Position numbers and translations under genes: made by a program
The notes under the pieces: generated by a model
Seen by the model: the letters and a program-made list of their open reading frames with translations, nothing else
Databases searched by the model: none
What the model was told of the DNA's origin: nothing
Shown here: one piece after another, positions 1 to 5,310 of the stretch
Layout: each line of letters begins with the position of its first letter
Numbering within the stretch: position 1 is the first letter of the stretch
NCBI GenBank assembly: GCA_937942405.1
Contig: CALDEN010000269.1
Location: 1-5,329, forward strand
Direction of reading: 5' to 3'
DNA: 5,329 bases
From: an uncultured Saprospiraceae bacterium
GTDB taxonomy: Bacteria > Bacteroidota > Bacteroidia > Chitinophagales > Saprospiraceae

Positions 1-1107
1 ACATTCTTTTTCTGGATGATTATAGAAACCACATGGGCATGGATTCATCGATGCGATAAGCATAAAACTGGCAGGGTAATCTACGGTAACCTTGGCTCGT
101 GATATGGTGACTTTACGCTCTTCCATCGGCTGACGCAGTACCTCTAGCACTGATCGCTTAAACTCTGGTAGTTCATCTAAGAAGAGGACGCCGTTGTGTG
201 CTAGGGATATTTCTCCAGGATTAGGGTTAGATCCACCACCTACTAATGCGACATCACTGATCGTGTGGTGAGGAGACCTAAAAGGTCTAGATGCGATCAA
301 TGAAGAGTCAGCGGGCAGATGCCCAGCTACAGAGTGTATCTTAGTAGTATCCAGTGCCTCATAAAGATTTAATGGAGGCAATATGGTCGATAGCCGACGA
401 GCGAGCATGGTCTTTCCTGCACCAGGTGGACCGATCAATATTACATTATGTCCACCAGCAGCACTGATCTCTAGAGCCCGTTTTATATTTTCCTGTCCTT
501 TGACATCTGCAAAGTCGACTTGATACTCATTTTGATTATACTCAAATACATCTCGGGTATCTATAATTATCGGTTTCAGATCTGTATCTCCATCTAAGAA
601 ACCGATGGCCTCTCTGATATTCTGAATCCCATATACTTCTAGATCATTTACGATGGCTGCTTCTTTGGCATTTTGTGCAGGGAGAAGTATGCCTTTATAT
701 TTTTCTTTTCGAGCTTGGATCGCGATAGGCAGTGCACCTTTGATGGGTCTGAGGTCTCCGTCTAGTGACAGCTCTCCCATAAGGATATAGTCTTTGAGCT
801 TGTCTTCACGGATTTGTTTAGTAGCAGCGAGAATTCCCAATGCGATAGGTAGATCGTAGGCAGAACCTTCTTTTTTGATATCTGCAGGTGCCATATTGAT
901 GACCATCTTGAGTCTCGGATATTTGAATCCGATGTTTTTTATGGCAGCTTCGATGCGATGTTGTGCTTCTTTTACTGCACTATCTGGTAGTCCGACCATA
1001 AAATACATCTGCTTACCTGCGGCTACTGTTCCGCCGGCATTTACTTCTATGGTTATTTTTTGGGCTTCGACCCCGGTAACGGCACTTGCATAGGTTTTTA
1101 CGAGCAT
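1..1107 (-). CDS. yifB: YifB/ComM-family Mg-chelatase-like AAA+ ATPase, 3' end beyond window
   Basis: The open frame runs from an ATG at 1105-1107 to the left edge without a stop and gives 369 residues; family members are about 500, so roughly the last quarter is missing. Residues 1-170 match the N-terminal ChlI-like domain of the family ([15 protein letters not shown] start; [13 protein letters not shown] at 36-48; [12 protein letters not shown] at 70-81; [12 protein letters not shown] at 84-95). The AAA+ core follows, with Walker A GPPGAGKT (226-233), the [10 protein letters not shown] stretch (276-285), Walker [11 protein letters not shown] (307-316) and the cysteine-bearing NPCPCG (355-360), with another Cys at 369. 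In Vibrio and Haemophilus the homologue ComM is a helicase that promotes branch migration during natural transformation; that role here is inferred from family. It is separated from the upstream gene by a terminator, so it is probably its own unit. No clear ribosome binding site is seen, as is usual for Bacteroidota. Family assignment is secure; physiological role is less so. Confidence 0.96.
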   Translation of the reverse strand, partial: MLVKTYASAVTGVEAQKITIEVNAGGTVAAGKQMYFMVGLPDSAVKEAQHRIEAAIKNIGFKYPRLKMVINMAPADIKKEGSAYDLPIALGILAATKQIREDKLKDYILMGELSLDGDLRPIKGALPIAIQARKEKYKGILLPAQNAKEAAIVNDLEVYGIQNIREAIGFLDGDTDLKPIIIDTRDVFEYNQNEYQVDFADVKGQENIKRALEISAAGGHNVILIGPPGAGKTMLARRLSTILPPLNLYEALDTTKIHSVAGHLPADSSLIASRPFRSPHHTISDVALVGGGSNPNPGEISLAHNGVLFLDELPEFKRSVLEVLRQPMEERKVTISRAKVTVDYPASFMLIASMNPCPCGFYNHPEKEC

Positions 1108-1122
1108 AAGGTTGATGTTCTA

Positions 1123-1156
1123 ATCCTTTAATATAAGGATGATTCTGATTTTCAGA
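1123..1156. repeat. Two small hairpins in the leader of the yifB-like gene
   Basis: Between the yifB start and the terminator there are two short inverted repeats: ATCCTT (1123-1128) with AAGGAT (1135-1140) around a six-base AT loop, and TCTGA (1144-1148) with TCAGA (1152-1156) around TTT. Both would lie in the 5' leader if transcription starts between them and the terminator at 1211. Neither is followed by a T-run on the minus strand, so they do not look like terminators. They are short enough to arise by chance in AT-rich sequence. No convincing Bacteroidota-type promoter could be recognised in 1108-1210. Confidence 0.25.
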
Positions 1157-1210
1157 TTAAGGAAGTGATGGTTTCTTTTTGATGATCTTCTAATATTTAA
1201 GGGTCTCCAT

Positions 1211-1242
1211 AAAAAAAGCCTCACTCCGATGGAGCAAGGCTT
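1211..1242 (-). terminator. Rho-independent terminator of the thioredoxin-like lipoprotein gene
   Basis: Read on the minus strand, AAGCCTTGCTCC (1242-1231) is followed by the triloop ATC and GGAGTGAGGCTT (1227-1216), then a run of T from the A-tract at 1211-1217. In RNA of this strand the two central TG/TG positions form G-U wobbles, so the stem is continuous at 12 base pairs. On the plus strand the same positions are CA/CA mismatches and no T-run follows. The structure is therefore oriented for leftward transcripts. It lies 46 bases past the stop of the lipoprotein gene at 1288 and isolates it from the yifB-like gene. Confidence 0.88.
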
Positions 1243-1255
1243 CTGTATATTTTGA

Positions 1256-1274
1256 TTTTGGCTTAAAGCCAAAA
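1256..1274. repeat. Second hairpin between the lipoprotein stop and its terminator
   Basis: TTTTGGC (1256-1262) and GCCAAAA (1268-1274) form a seven-pair stem around a five-base loop, 14 bases after the stop codon of the leftward gene. On the minus strand a T-run precedes rather than follows the stem, so it is a poor terminator by itself. It may protect the 3' end of the message or be part of a tandem termination region with the stronger hairpin at 1211-1242. The structure is seen directly; the role is inferred. Confidence 0.4.
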
Positions 1275-1287
1275 AAAGCAATGTATC

Positions 1288-1911
1288 TTAAGATCTTCCT
1301 GCTATGTATTTTTCCATAGTCGTCTGGAACTCACCTAGCGTCTTAGTATATCCTGTCTTTCCGAGAGCAGAGATATTAAACTTACCTGTATCGTCTTTGT
1401 CCAGATCAAATAACCAAATAGAAGGATATCCTCTCACCTGGAATGACTGTTGTAAACCTCTATTCTGCTGTGCGATAGCCTCTGGTACTTTGAATCTACG
1501 TGGGAAATCCAGCTCTAGTAAGACCACATTTTCATCTGCCCACTTCGCAAAACCTGGCTGATGGAATACTGATTTATCTAATCGCTTACACCATCCACAC
1601 CAGTCACTACCTGTAAAGTTTGCCATGATCGGCTTTCCTGTCTTTTTAGATTCTGCGTACGCATCTTCTAGTATGACATGCCATCCTTCGTTCTTTGCTT
1701 TATAATCGCCTAAATCGATTTGTTGTGGTTGTGCTCTTACGGGAGCTTTTTGTTGTGCCGCTTTTGCAGGCTGAGCAGTTCTAGGTGCTTGTGTCGTCCT
1801 AGCTGGCTGAGTAGTGGCAGTCGGAGTCGCTGCTGTATCTACAGAGGCATTTTTATCTCCTCCACATGCTACTGCTGTTAATATAATAAGTGCGAATAAT
1901 AAATTTTTCAT
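1288..1911 (-). CDS. Thioredoxin-like lipoprotein (WCGWCK active site)
   Basis: The product has 207 residues. Residues 1-15 are a short hydrophobic signal ending in TAVAC, with Cys16 as the probable lipidated residue (the -3 residue is Ala, an acceptable but not ideal lipobox). Residues 22-64 form a low-complexity tether rich in Ala, Thr, Pro and Gln. The thioredoxin-like domain follows, with FTGSDWCGWCKRLD (99-112; Cys105 and Cys108), the strand ENVVLLELDFPRR (127-139), and the cis-proline loop VRGYPSIWLFD (159-169; Pro163). The WCGWCK motif and the spacing fit the Thioredoxin_7-like group of exported disulfide proteins, so a periplasmic-facing membrane anchor and thiol-disulfide exchange are likely; the substrate is unknown. 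It is a paralogue of the gene at 2033-2770 on the same strand, 121 bases upstream. A promoter candidate precedes it and a strong terminator follows, so it may be transcribed alone as well as by read-through. Confidence 0.92.
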   Translation of the reverse strand: MKNLLFALIILTAVACGGDKNASVDTAATPTATTQPARTTQAPRTAQPAKAAQQKAPVRAQPQQIDLGDYKAKNEGWHVILEDAYAESKKTGKPIMANFTGSDWCGWCKRLDKSVFHQPGFAKWADENVVLLELDFPRRFKVPEAIAQQNRGLQQSFQVRGYPSIWLFDLDKDDTGKFNISALGKTGYTKTLGEFQTTMEKYIAGRS

Positions 1912-1946
1912 GGTCTAAAATTTCTGTAATGCATGATTTAGAAGCT

Positions 1947-1979
1947 CATACATATTAAAAAAATCAATATTTATGCAAA
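1947..1979 (-). promoter_or_regulatory. Candidate Bacteroidota-type promoter for the thioredoxin-like lipoprotein
   Basis: On the minus strand TTTG (1979-1976) is followed after 21 bases by TATGTATG (1954-1947), which matches TAnnTTTG at five of six defined positions. The arrangement fits the -33/-7 promoter described for the Bacteroidota primary sigma factor. It would place the transcript start near 1940, about 30 bases before the ATG at 1911. The region is AT-rich, so a chance match is possible. Confidence 0.4.
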
Positions 1980-2032
1980 TATGCTGCTTTGTTTTTATTT
2001 ATTCCTTACAAAACGCAGAGAATCCTTCAATA

Positions 2033-2770
2033 TTATTGATGATAGACTGCATTATGTGTCAGTTCTGTTTTACATGATTTACATGGCTCGGCAGCTCCAG
2101 CTCCTCCTTTACATCCTTTGGGACAGGTATAGTGCCATACTCCTTTTGCATTCTGAGGTGGTTCTGGCTTTTTTGCCTGACTGGTTCTTTTTCTTTGTGG
2201 GGCTGCGGCCAATGGTGCATTAGCATCATAAGAAACAACGTAATCCTGTGATACCTCTCCTCTGAGCTTCATCATATCTTCTACATCCCCAGTAAATTTT
2301 GCTACCGTTTTTGTATATCCGGTTTTACCTAATAGGGTAAAATCATACGCTTGTTTTCCTTTTTCACTAATGTCAAAAAGTAAGATTGTCGGAAACCCTC
2401 TTACTAGTCCCAGTTGCTGAAAACTCTGCTTTACACGTTCGTTTTTCATTGCATTTTCTTGCGGAAGTTTAAATCTTCTAGGAAAATCTAGTTCGAGTAG
2501 TACCACGTTTTCTTCAGCCCATTTCTGAAACTCTGGCTTGTTAAACACATCCTTATCTAATTTCTTACACCAGCCACACCAGTCACTTCCTGTAAAGTTT
2601 GCAAGGATTGGTTTTTTGGTTCTTTTAGCCTCGGCATACGCCTCATCTATGTCTACCAGCCATCCTTCTTTCTCTGATTTATATACTTCTGTACTCGTTC
2701 CTTGTGCGACCAGAGAGGTAACCATAGTCAGAGCGAATAGTGTAATAAAGGCGATTTTGAATAATTTCAT
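2033..2770 (-). CDS. Secreted thioredoxin-like protein with C-terminal four-cysteine module
   Basis: An in-frame start at 2842 would add 24 polar residues before the signal peptide, so I place the start at the ATG at 2768-2770, which gives MKLFKIAFITLFALTMVTSLVAQ, a typical signal peptide with cleavage near Ala22-Gln23; length 245. The thioredoxin-like domain has FTGSDWCGWCKKLD (59-72; Cys65, Cys68), ENVVLLELDFPRRFKLP (87-103) and the cis-proline loop VRGFPTILLFD (123-133; Pro127). It closely matches the lipoprotein at 1288-1911 across this domain. It differs in having a basic, Pro-rich linker (190-209) followed by a compact C-terminal module with Cys216-x3-Cys220-x9-Cys230-x2-Cys233 and a THNAVYH tail, which looks like a small zinc-ribbon or heavy-metal-binding unit. 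The likely role is periplasmic thiol-disulfide exchange, perhaps linked to metal handling; the substrate is unknown. No terminator is visible after the stop, so transcription may run into the lipoprotein gene. Confidence 0.9.
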   Translation of the reverse strand: MKLFKIAFITLFALTMVTSLVAQGTSTEVYKSEKEGWLVDIDEAYAEAKRTKKPILANFTGSDWCGWCKKLDKDVFNKPEFQKWAEENVVLLELDFPRRFKLPQENAMKNERVKQSFQQLGLVRGFPTILLFDISEKGKQAYDFTLLGKTGYTKTVAKFTGDVEDMMKLRGEVSQDYVVSYDANAPLAAAPQRKRTSQAKKPEPPQNAKGVWHYTCPKGCKGGAGAAEPCKSCKTELTHNAVYHQ

Positions 2771-2908
2771 TTGTCGATTGTTAATTTGAGAGCAATTTTT
2801 TTGTCTAATAGGTTCTAAGACTCTCTCCCAGTAAAAACACAAATTTCGGATAAAAAGTTAATCTTTAGCTTATAAATAACAGTTTAAACTTTATTTAAGG
2901 TATTATCT
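2771..2908. other. Divergent intergenic region between thioredoxin-like and OsmC-family genes
   Basis: These 138 bases separate two genes that point away from each other and must hold promoters for both, if each has its own. The region is AT-rich. On the minus strand GAAATTTG (complement of 2851-2858 approximately) resembles the -7 box TAnnTTTG with one mismatch, but I see no matching TTTG at the right distance. On the plus strand, AAGG at 2897-2900 is eight bases before the OsmC ATG and could be a weak ribosome binding site. No operator-like palindrome long enough to report was found. Confidence 0.45.
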
Positions 2909-3307
2909 ATGACAAAAGTGACACTCCATACTGCTGAAAACCTCGAAAAAATGGTCTGCCGTAATGAAAATGGCAACGAAATCGTTCTAGGGCTCAAAGA
3001 CCATGTCGGCCCTATGCAGGCCGTGCTCATGTCCATTGCCGGCTGTAGTACGATAGACATCATCATGATCTTACAGAAGATGAGGCAAGAGGTCATCGAT
3101 ATAAAAGTATCTGTCGACGGTACCCGTGCCGAGGAACACCCTAAGGTATATACGCATGTACACGTCCATTATACCCTTTACGGGAAAATCAAGGAGGCTA
3201 AAGCCAAAGAAGCCATCGACCTGTCTCTCGAAAAATACTGCTCTGTATCTCTTATGATCGCAAAGAGTGCCGAGATTAAGTCTAGTTTTGAGGTGGTGGA
3301 AGGGTAA
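2909..3307 (+). CDS. OsmC-family protein
   Basis: The product has 132 residues and no signal peptide, so it is cytoplasmic. OsmC/Ohr-family marks are the segment GPMQAVLMSIAGCSTIDIIMILQKMRQ around Cys46, placed at the start of the long central helix, and KYCSVSLMIAKSAEI around Cys111; these are the expected peroxidatic and resolving cysteines. The length and the GCSxxD...ILxKMRQ pattern fit the YhfA-like OsmC branch better than Ohr or classical OsmC. Characterised OsmC and Ohr enzymes reduce organic hydroperoxides with cysteine pairs; the YhfA-like branch is less studied, so the substrate is open. It is the only plus-strand gene here. A hand count gives about 46% GC in 2941-3300, against roughly 35-42% in sampled stretches of its neighbours, with many C-ending codons. 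Its stop is one base from the stop of the convergent DinB-like gene. Confidence 0.93.
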   Translation: MTKVTLHTAENLEKMVCRNENGNEIVLGLKDHVGPMQAVLMSIAGCSTIDIIMILQKMRQEVIDIKVSVDGTRAEEHPKVYTHVHVHYTLYGKIKEAKAKEAIDLSLEKYCSVSLMIAKSAEIKSSFEVVEG

Positions 3308-3308
3308 A

Positions 3309-3947
3309 TTATTTCCTCGTATGCAATCTACTTTTTAAATATTTAATTTGTCCGTTATGGTTCGATTCATGTTCCACTACATGAAACCATTTGCAATAAT
3401 TATTAGTAGGGTTACCCCAAAATTGAGTATCAACTTTCTCTAACCAAGTGTCGTCATACTTTGCCAATTCTTTTAGACTAAATTCTCTACAGGCTTCTAG
3501 TTTGTCCATATAGTAATCCAGGTTATTTCCCTTGAATGTCGCTCTACCAGCATCTCCTAGATTAGAAGCCGCCTCATACAAACGGTCTTCTTTTTGACCG
3601 GGTTCGAAATGTACATTCCCTTCGAAAGTGTTTTCTTGATAAAATCGTTCTGTTGCAACTAAATGCATCAACATCGCCCCGACAGAATTTGAGTTTGCAT
3701 CATGCAAGTAATCAAGATCTTTTGTAGACATGCCATGAACAGGTCTCAACATGGTATTTCTCATCCAATTCATCATCGAAACCAGCGTTCCTATTTCGGG
3801 TGTAAAACCATCCTTAGGTCCGACAATATTTATTCCATTAACGGCTGGAGTATGCATAGCCTTTAATGGCGTTGCGACAGTTCCAATTACACCTGCTCCC
3901 AATGTAATCGATACCGATTTTTTAAGAAAGCTTCTTCTGTTTTTCAT
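3309..3947 (-). CDS. DinB-like metal-binding four-helix protein with Tat signal
   Basis: An upstream in-frame ATG at 3971 would add eight residues; I prefer the ATG at 3945-3947 because it begins MKNRRSFLKK, a near-perfect twin-arginine motif, followed by a hydrophobic stretch and TPLKA as probable cleavage site near residue 30. The length is 212. The mature part matches the DinB/DUF664-like fold: helices with MLMHLVATERFY (His95) and a C-terminal HVVEHESNHNGQI (His193 and His197), the three-histidine metal site typical of this superfamily. Known relatives include thiol-dependent S-transferases (for example BstA-like and mycothiol-dependent enzymes), but many members have no known function, and the substrate here is unknown. 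The Tat signal implies export after folding, perhaps with metal already bound. It follows the peptidase-like gene by 77 bases on the same strand and may belong to its transcription unit. No terminator is seen before the convergent OsmC gene. Confidence 0.88.
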   Translation of the reverse strand: MKNRRSFLKKSVSITLGAGVIGTVATPLKAMHTPAVNGINIVGPKDGFTPEIGTLVSMMNWMRNTMLRPVHGMSTKDLDYLHDANSNSVGAMLMHLVATERFYQENTFEGNVHFEPGQKEDRLYEAASNLGDAGRATFKGNNLDYYMDKLEACREFSLKELAKYDDTWLEKVDTQFWGNPTNNYCKWFHVVEHESNHNGQIKYLKSRLHTRK

Positions 3948-4024
3948 TTCGATAAATTTTATTGATGTCATAATACAACGAGCTACACCTGCTGTTTATT
4001 GGCTCTAAAAATCATCAGGAATAA

Positions 4025-4678
4025 TTACCTAGCCTCCGGATAATCATGACTCTTTAAAGATACATGCAAGTGATCTGCAGTACCTCCATGACGGAGTGTA
4101 TTAAACCCGAGTAGATCAAAGTATTTTTTTACCAAATAGTTTTTCCACTCTGATCTCCTTAAGGTACGGATATCTACCGCATGGGCATAGTTGCTTGATT
4201 TCTGTTTATAATGTAGAGAGGCATTTATAGTCGGCAATCCCATCTTGCGATAGTCCTCGGGTTCGCGGATGGCATCGGTTATAATGAGTTCTTTATCAAG
4301 ATAGACGAGTGTACTCATTCCTAATCGGAGGATAGGATGGAGATTGTTTATCTCAGACTTAAGAGCTGGATCTTTAAGATTAGAAGAGGAAAAAAACAAA
4401 ACCCCATGGATGCTATATACCAGCACCATCAAAAAAGCAATCAGTGCTCTCCTCTTCAATGCATTGAAATCACCAAATCGTCCTGTCAGTTTTCCATAAA
4501 AAACACTGAAATAAATAAAGAGTAATAAAGATGTAAATATTGCAGATCCTAGCAAACACTCCAAAGAACCTAACTGATAGTGTATATGAAAATAAGTAGC
4601 AGCTCTTATCAATATGGCAAATGGTAATATCATTAAAAGAATGATTTTGAATAGATCGTAAATCAATCCTCTAATCAT
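4025..4678 (-). CDS. Membrane protein with C-terminal M15/LAS peptidase-like domain
   Basis: A GTG at 4690 also opens this frame, but the ATG at 4676-4678 overlaps the TGA of the upstream gene as ATGA, the usual sign of translational coupling, so I choose it; length 217. Residues 8-28, about 38-61 and 78-97 are three hydrophobic segments, probably membrane helices. The remaining ~115 residues resemble the D-Ala-D-Ala carboxypeptidase/LAS metallopeptidase pattern: ELIITDAIREPEDYRKMG (130-147, like the VTSGYRsp stretch), SLHY (His156) with AHAVDIRT (His166, Asp169), and GGTADHLHVSL (His203, His205, the terminal HxH). The gap between His156 and Asp169 is 13 residues, against seven in the usual SxHxxGxAxD motif, so the site is altered or carries an insertion. 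If active, it would act on cell-wall or other peptides near the membrane. The fold assignment is a motif-level inference; an inactive or unrelated domain remains possible. Confidence 0.72.
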   Translation of the reverse strand: MIRGLIYDLFKIILLMILPFAILIRAATYFHIHYQLGSLECLLGSAIFTSLLLFIYFSVFYGKLTGRFGDFNALKRRALIAFLMVLVYSIHGVLFFSSSNLKDPALKSEINNLHPILRLGMSTLVYLDKELIITDAIREPEDYRKMGLPTINASLHYKQKSSNYAHAVDIRTLRRSEWKNYLVKKYFDLLGFNTLRHGGTADHLHVSLKSHDYPEAR

Positions 4679-5142
4679 TCTGCCAACCACTTATCAAAAT
4701 CCTCAAATATATCTCTTCCCTCTTCCTGGGATAGATAGACCTGCTTCCCAGATTTGTCCAAGATCTCATAACCGGGAAGCGAATAAAGCTCGTATAGTTT
4801 CTGCACCTCATCATAATCATTTACGATCGCATGTATACCTTCTATCTCATGCTGACTCATAGCACGTCGCCAATCATCTTCCGATTTATCCATCGAAATG
4901 TTGAGAAGTATTACGCCCTTGTCAGCTAGTAGTTTTCTCGTGTTTTTGTATGAGTGGAAATTACGTTTACAGACTCCACACCAGCTCGCCCAAAAACTAA
5001 CGTAGACGACCTTCCCTTTATAATCGGAAAGCATGACTTGCTGTCCTTCTGCAGTGGTCATACCAAAGTCTGGTGCTGTTATTAGCTCTAGACTTGGATT
5101 AAAGAGGAGGACGGTTAGTAATAAGATAAATGTAGTTTTCAA
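4675..5142 (-). CDS. TlpA/ResA-type exported thiol-disulfide protein
   Basis: The product has 155 residues. Residues 1-20 form a signal peptide or membrane anchor (MKTTFILLLTVLLF core), leading directly into APDFGMTTAEGQQVMLSDYKGKVVYVSFWASWCGVC, the classic TlpA/ResA/AhpC-TSA-like start with the active site Cys55-Gly-Val-Cys58. NISMDKSEDDWRRA (81-94) and the cis-proline region YSLPGYEILDKSGK (120-133; Pro123) complete the fold. Relatives act in the periplasm to reduce disulfides, for example in cytochrome c maturation or general thiol repair; no cytochrome gene is seen here, so the target is unknown. Its TGA overlaps the ATG of the peptidase-like gene, so the two are translated from one message. 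It is only distantly related to the WCGWCK pair at 1288-2770, having a different active-site dipeptide and N-terminal strand pattern. Confidence 0.94.
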   Translation of the reverse strand: MKTTFILLLTVLLFNPSLELITAPDFGMTTAEGQQVMLSDYKGKVVYVSFWASWCGVCKRNFHSYKNTRKLLADKGVILLNISMDKSEDDWRRAMSQHEIEGIHAIVNDYDEVQKLYELYSLPGYEILDKSGKQVYLSQEEGRDIFEDFDKWLAE

Positions 5143-5161
5143 AATGTTTATGGTTGATAAT

Positions 5162-5191
5162 CAAAATTAAGGTATTTATACTTTATGGAAA
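5162..5191 (-). promoter_or_regulatory. Candidate promoter for the tlpA-like transcription unit
   Basis: Read leftward, TAATTTTG (5169-5162) is an exact match to the Bacteroidota -7 box TAnnTTTG. Eighteen bases upstream is TTTC (5191-5188), three of four bases of the -33 TTTG. The start of transcription would fall near 5155, about 13 bases before the ATG at 5142, which is a short leader. The exact -7 match and the location make this the better of the two promoter candidates in the window, though AT-rich sequence makes chance matches common. Confidence 0.45.
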
Positions 5192-5220
5192 TGTGGGGCT
5201 CAATTCCTCTGATCACTCAA

Positions 5221-5303
5221 AAGATCTTTCCACTCGTTGCACTCGGTCAAGATGACAAAGTGCTTTTTATTCTTTTTTGATCTCGACCGCAGGGAAAGAT
5301 CTT
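5221..5303. repeat. Intergenic inverted-repeat element of two opposed GACCG...GGAAAGATCTT units
   Basis: AAGATCTTTCC (5221-5231) is the exact reverse complement of GGAAAGATCTT (5293-5303). Further inside, CGGTCAAGAT (5244-5253) pairs with ATCTCGACCG (5280-5289) with one mismatch. Each half is a diverged copy of the same unit, ATCTYGACCG-spacer-GGAAAGATCTT, with a 12-base spacer in the left copy and three bases in the right. The whole can fold into a long hairpin with a 26-base, T-rich apical loop. It resembles the short dispersed intergenic repeats I know from Bacteroidota genomes (patterns of the type GTCATTTCGACCG...GAGAAATCT), which is recollection, not a search. It lies upstream of the tlpA-like promoter candidate. 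Function is unknown. Confidence 0.75.
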
Positions 5304-5310
5304 CAGTCTC

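Noticed and set aside
875..1093. 72-residue plus-strand open frame
   Set aside because: It lies fully antisense to the well-conserved N-terminal domain of the yifB-like gene and has no recognisable domain.
1304..1561. 85-residue plus-strand open frame
   Set aside because: It is antisense to the thioredoxin domain of the lipoprotein gene; the residues mirror the conserved minus-strand codons.
1981..2223. 80-residue plus-strand open frame with hydrophobic content
   Set aside because: It mostly overlaps the cysteine tail and linker of the secreted thioredoxin on the other strand; its hydrophobicity follows from antisense reading.
2538..2789. 83-residue plus-strand open frame
   Set aside because: It is antisense to the signal peptide and active-site region of the secreted thioredoxin.
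2771..2842. N-terminal extension of the secreted thioredoxin from an upstream ATG
   Set aside because: It would put 24 polar residues before a clear signal peptide; the internal ATG at 2770 gives a normal secreted protein.
2884..3096. 70-residue minus-strand open frame
   Set aside because: It is antisense to the conserved Cys46 region of the OsmC-family gene.
3751..4008. 85-residue plus-strand open frame
   Set aside because: It is antisense to the Tat signal and first helix of the DinB-like gene, which carry clear motifs.
4337..4525. 62-residue plus-strand open frame
   Set aside because: It is antisense to the membrane helices of the peptidase-like gene and has no recognisable features.
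4679..4690. GTG start for the membrane protein, giving four more residues
   Set aside because: The ATG at 4678 in an ATGA overlap is a better start on both codon type and coupling.
5221..5303. CRISPR-like or attachment-site reading of the inverted repeat
   Set aside because: There are only two copies, in opposite orientation and with unequal spacers, with no integrase or Cas gene nearby.
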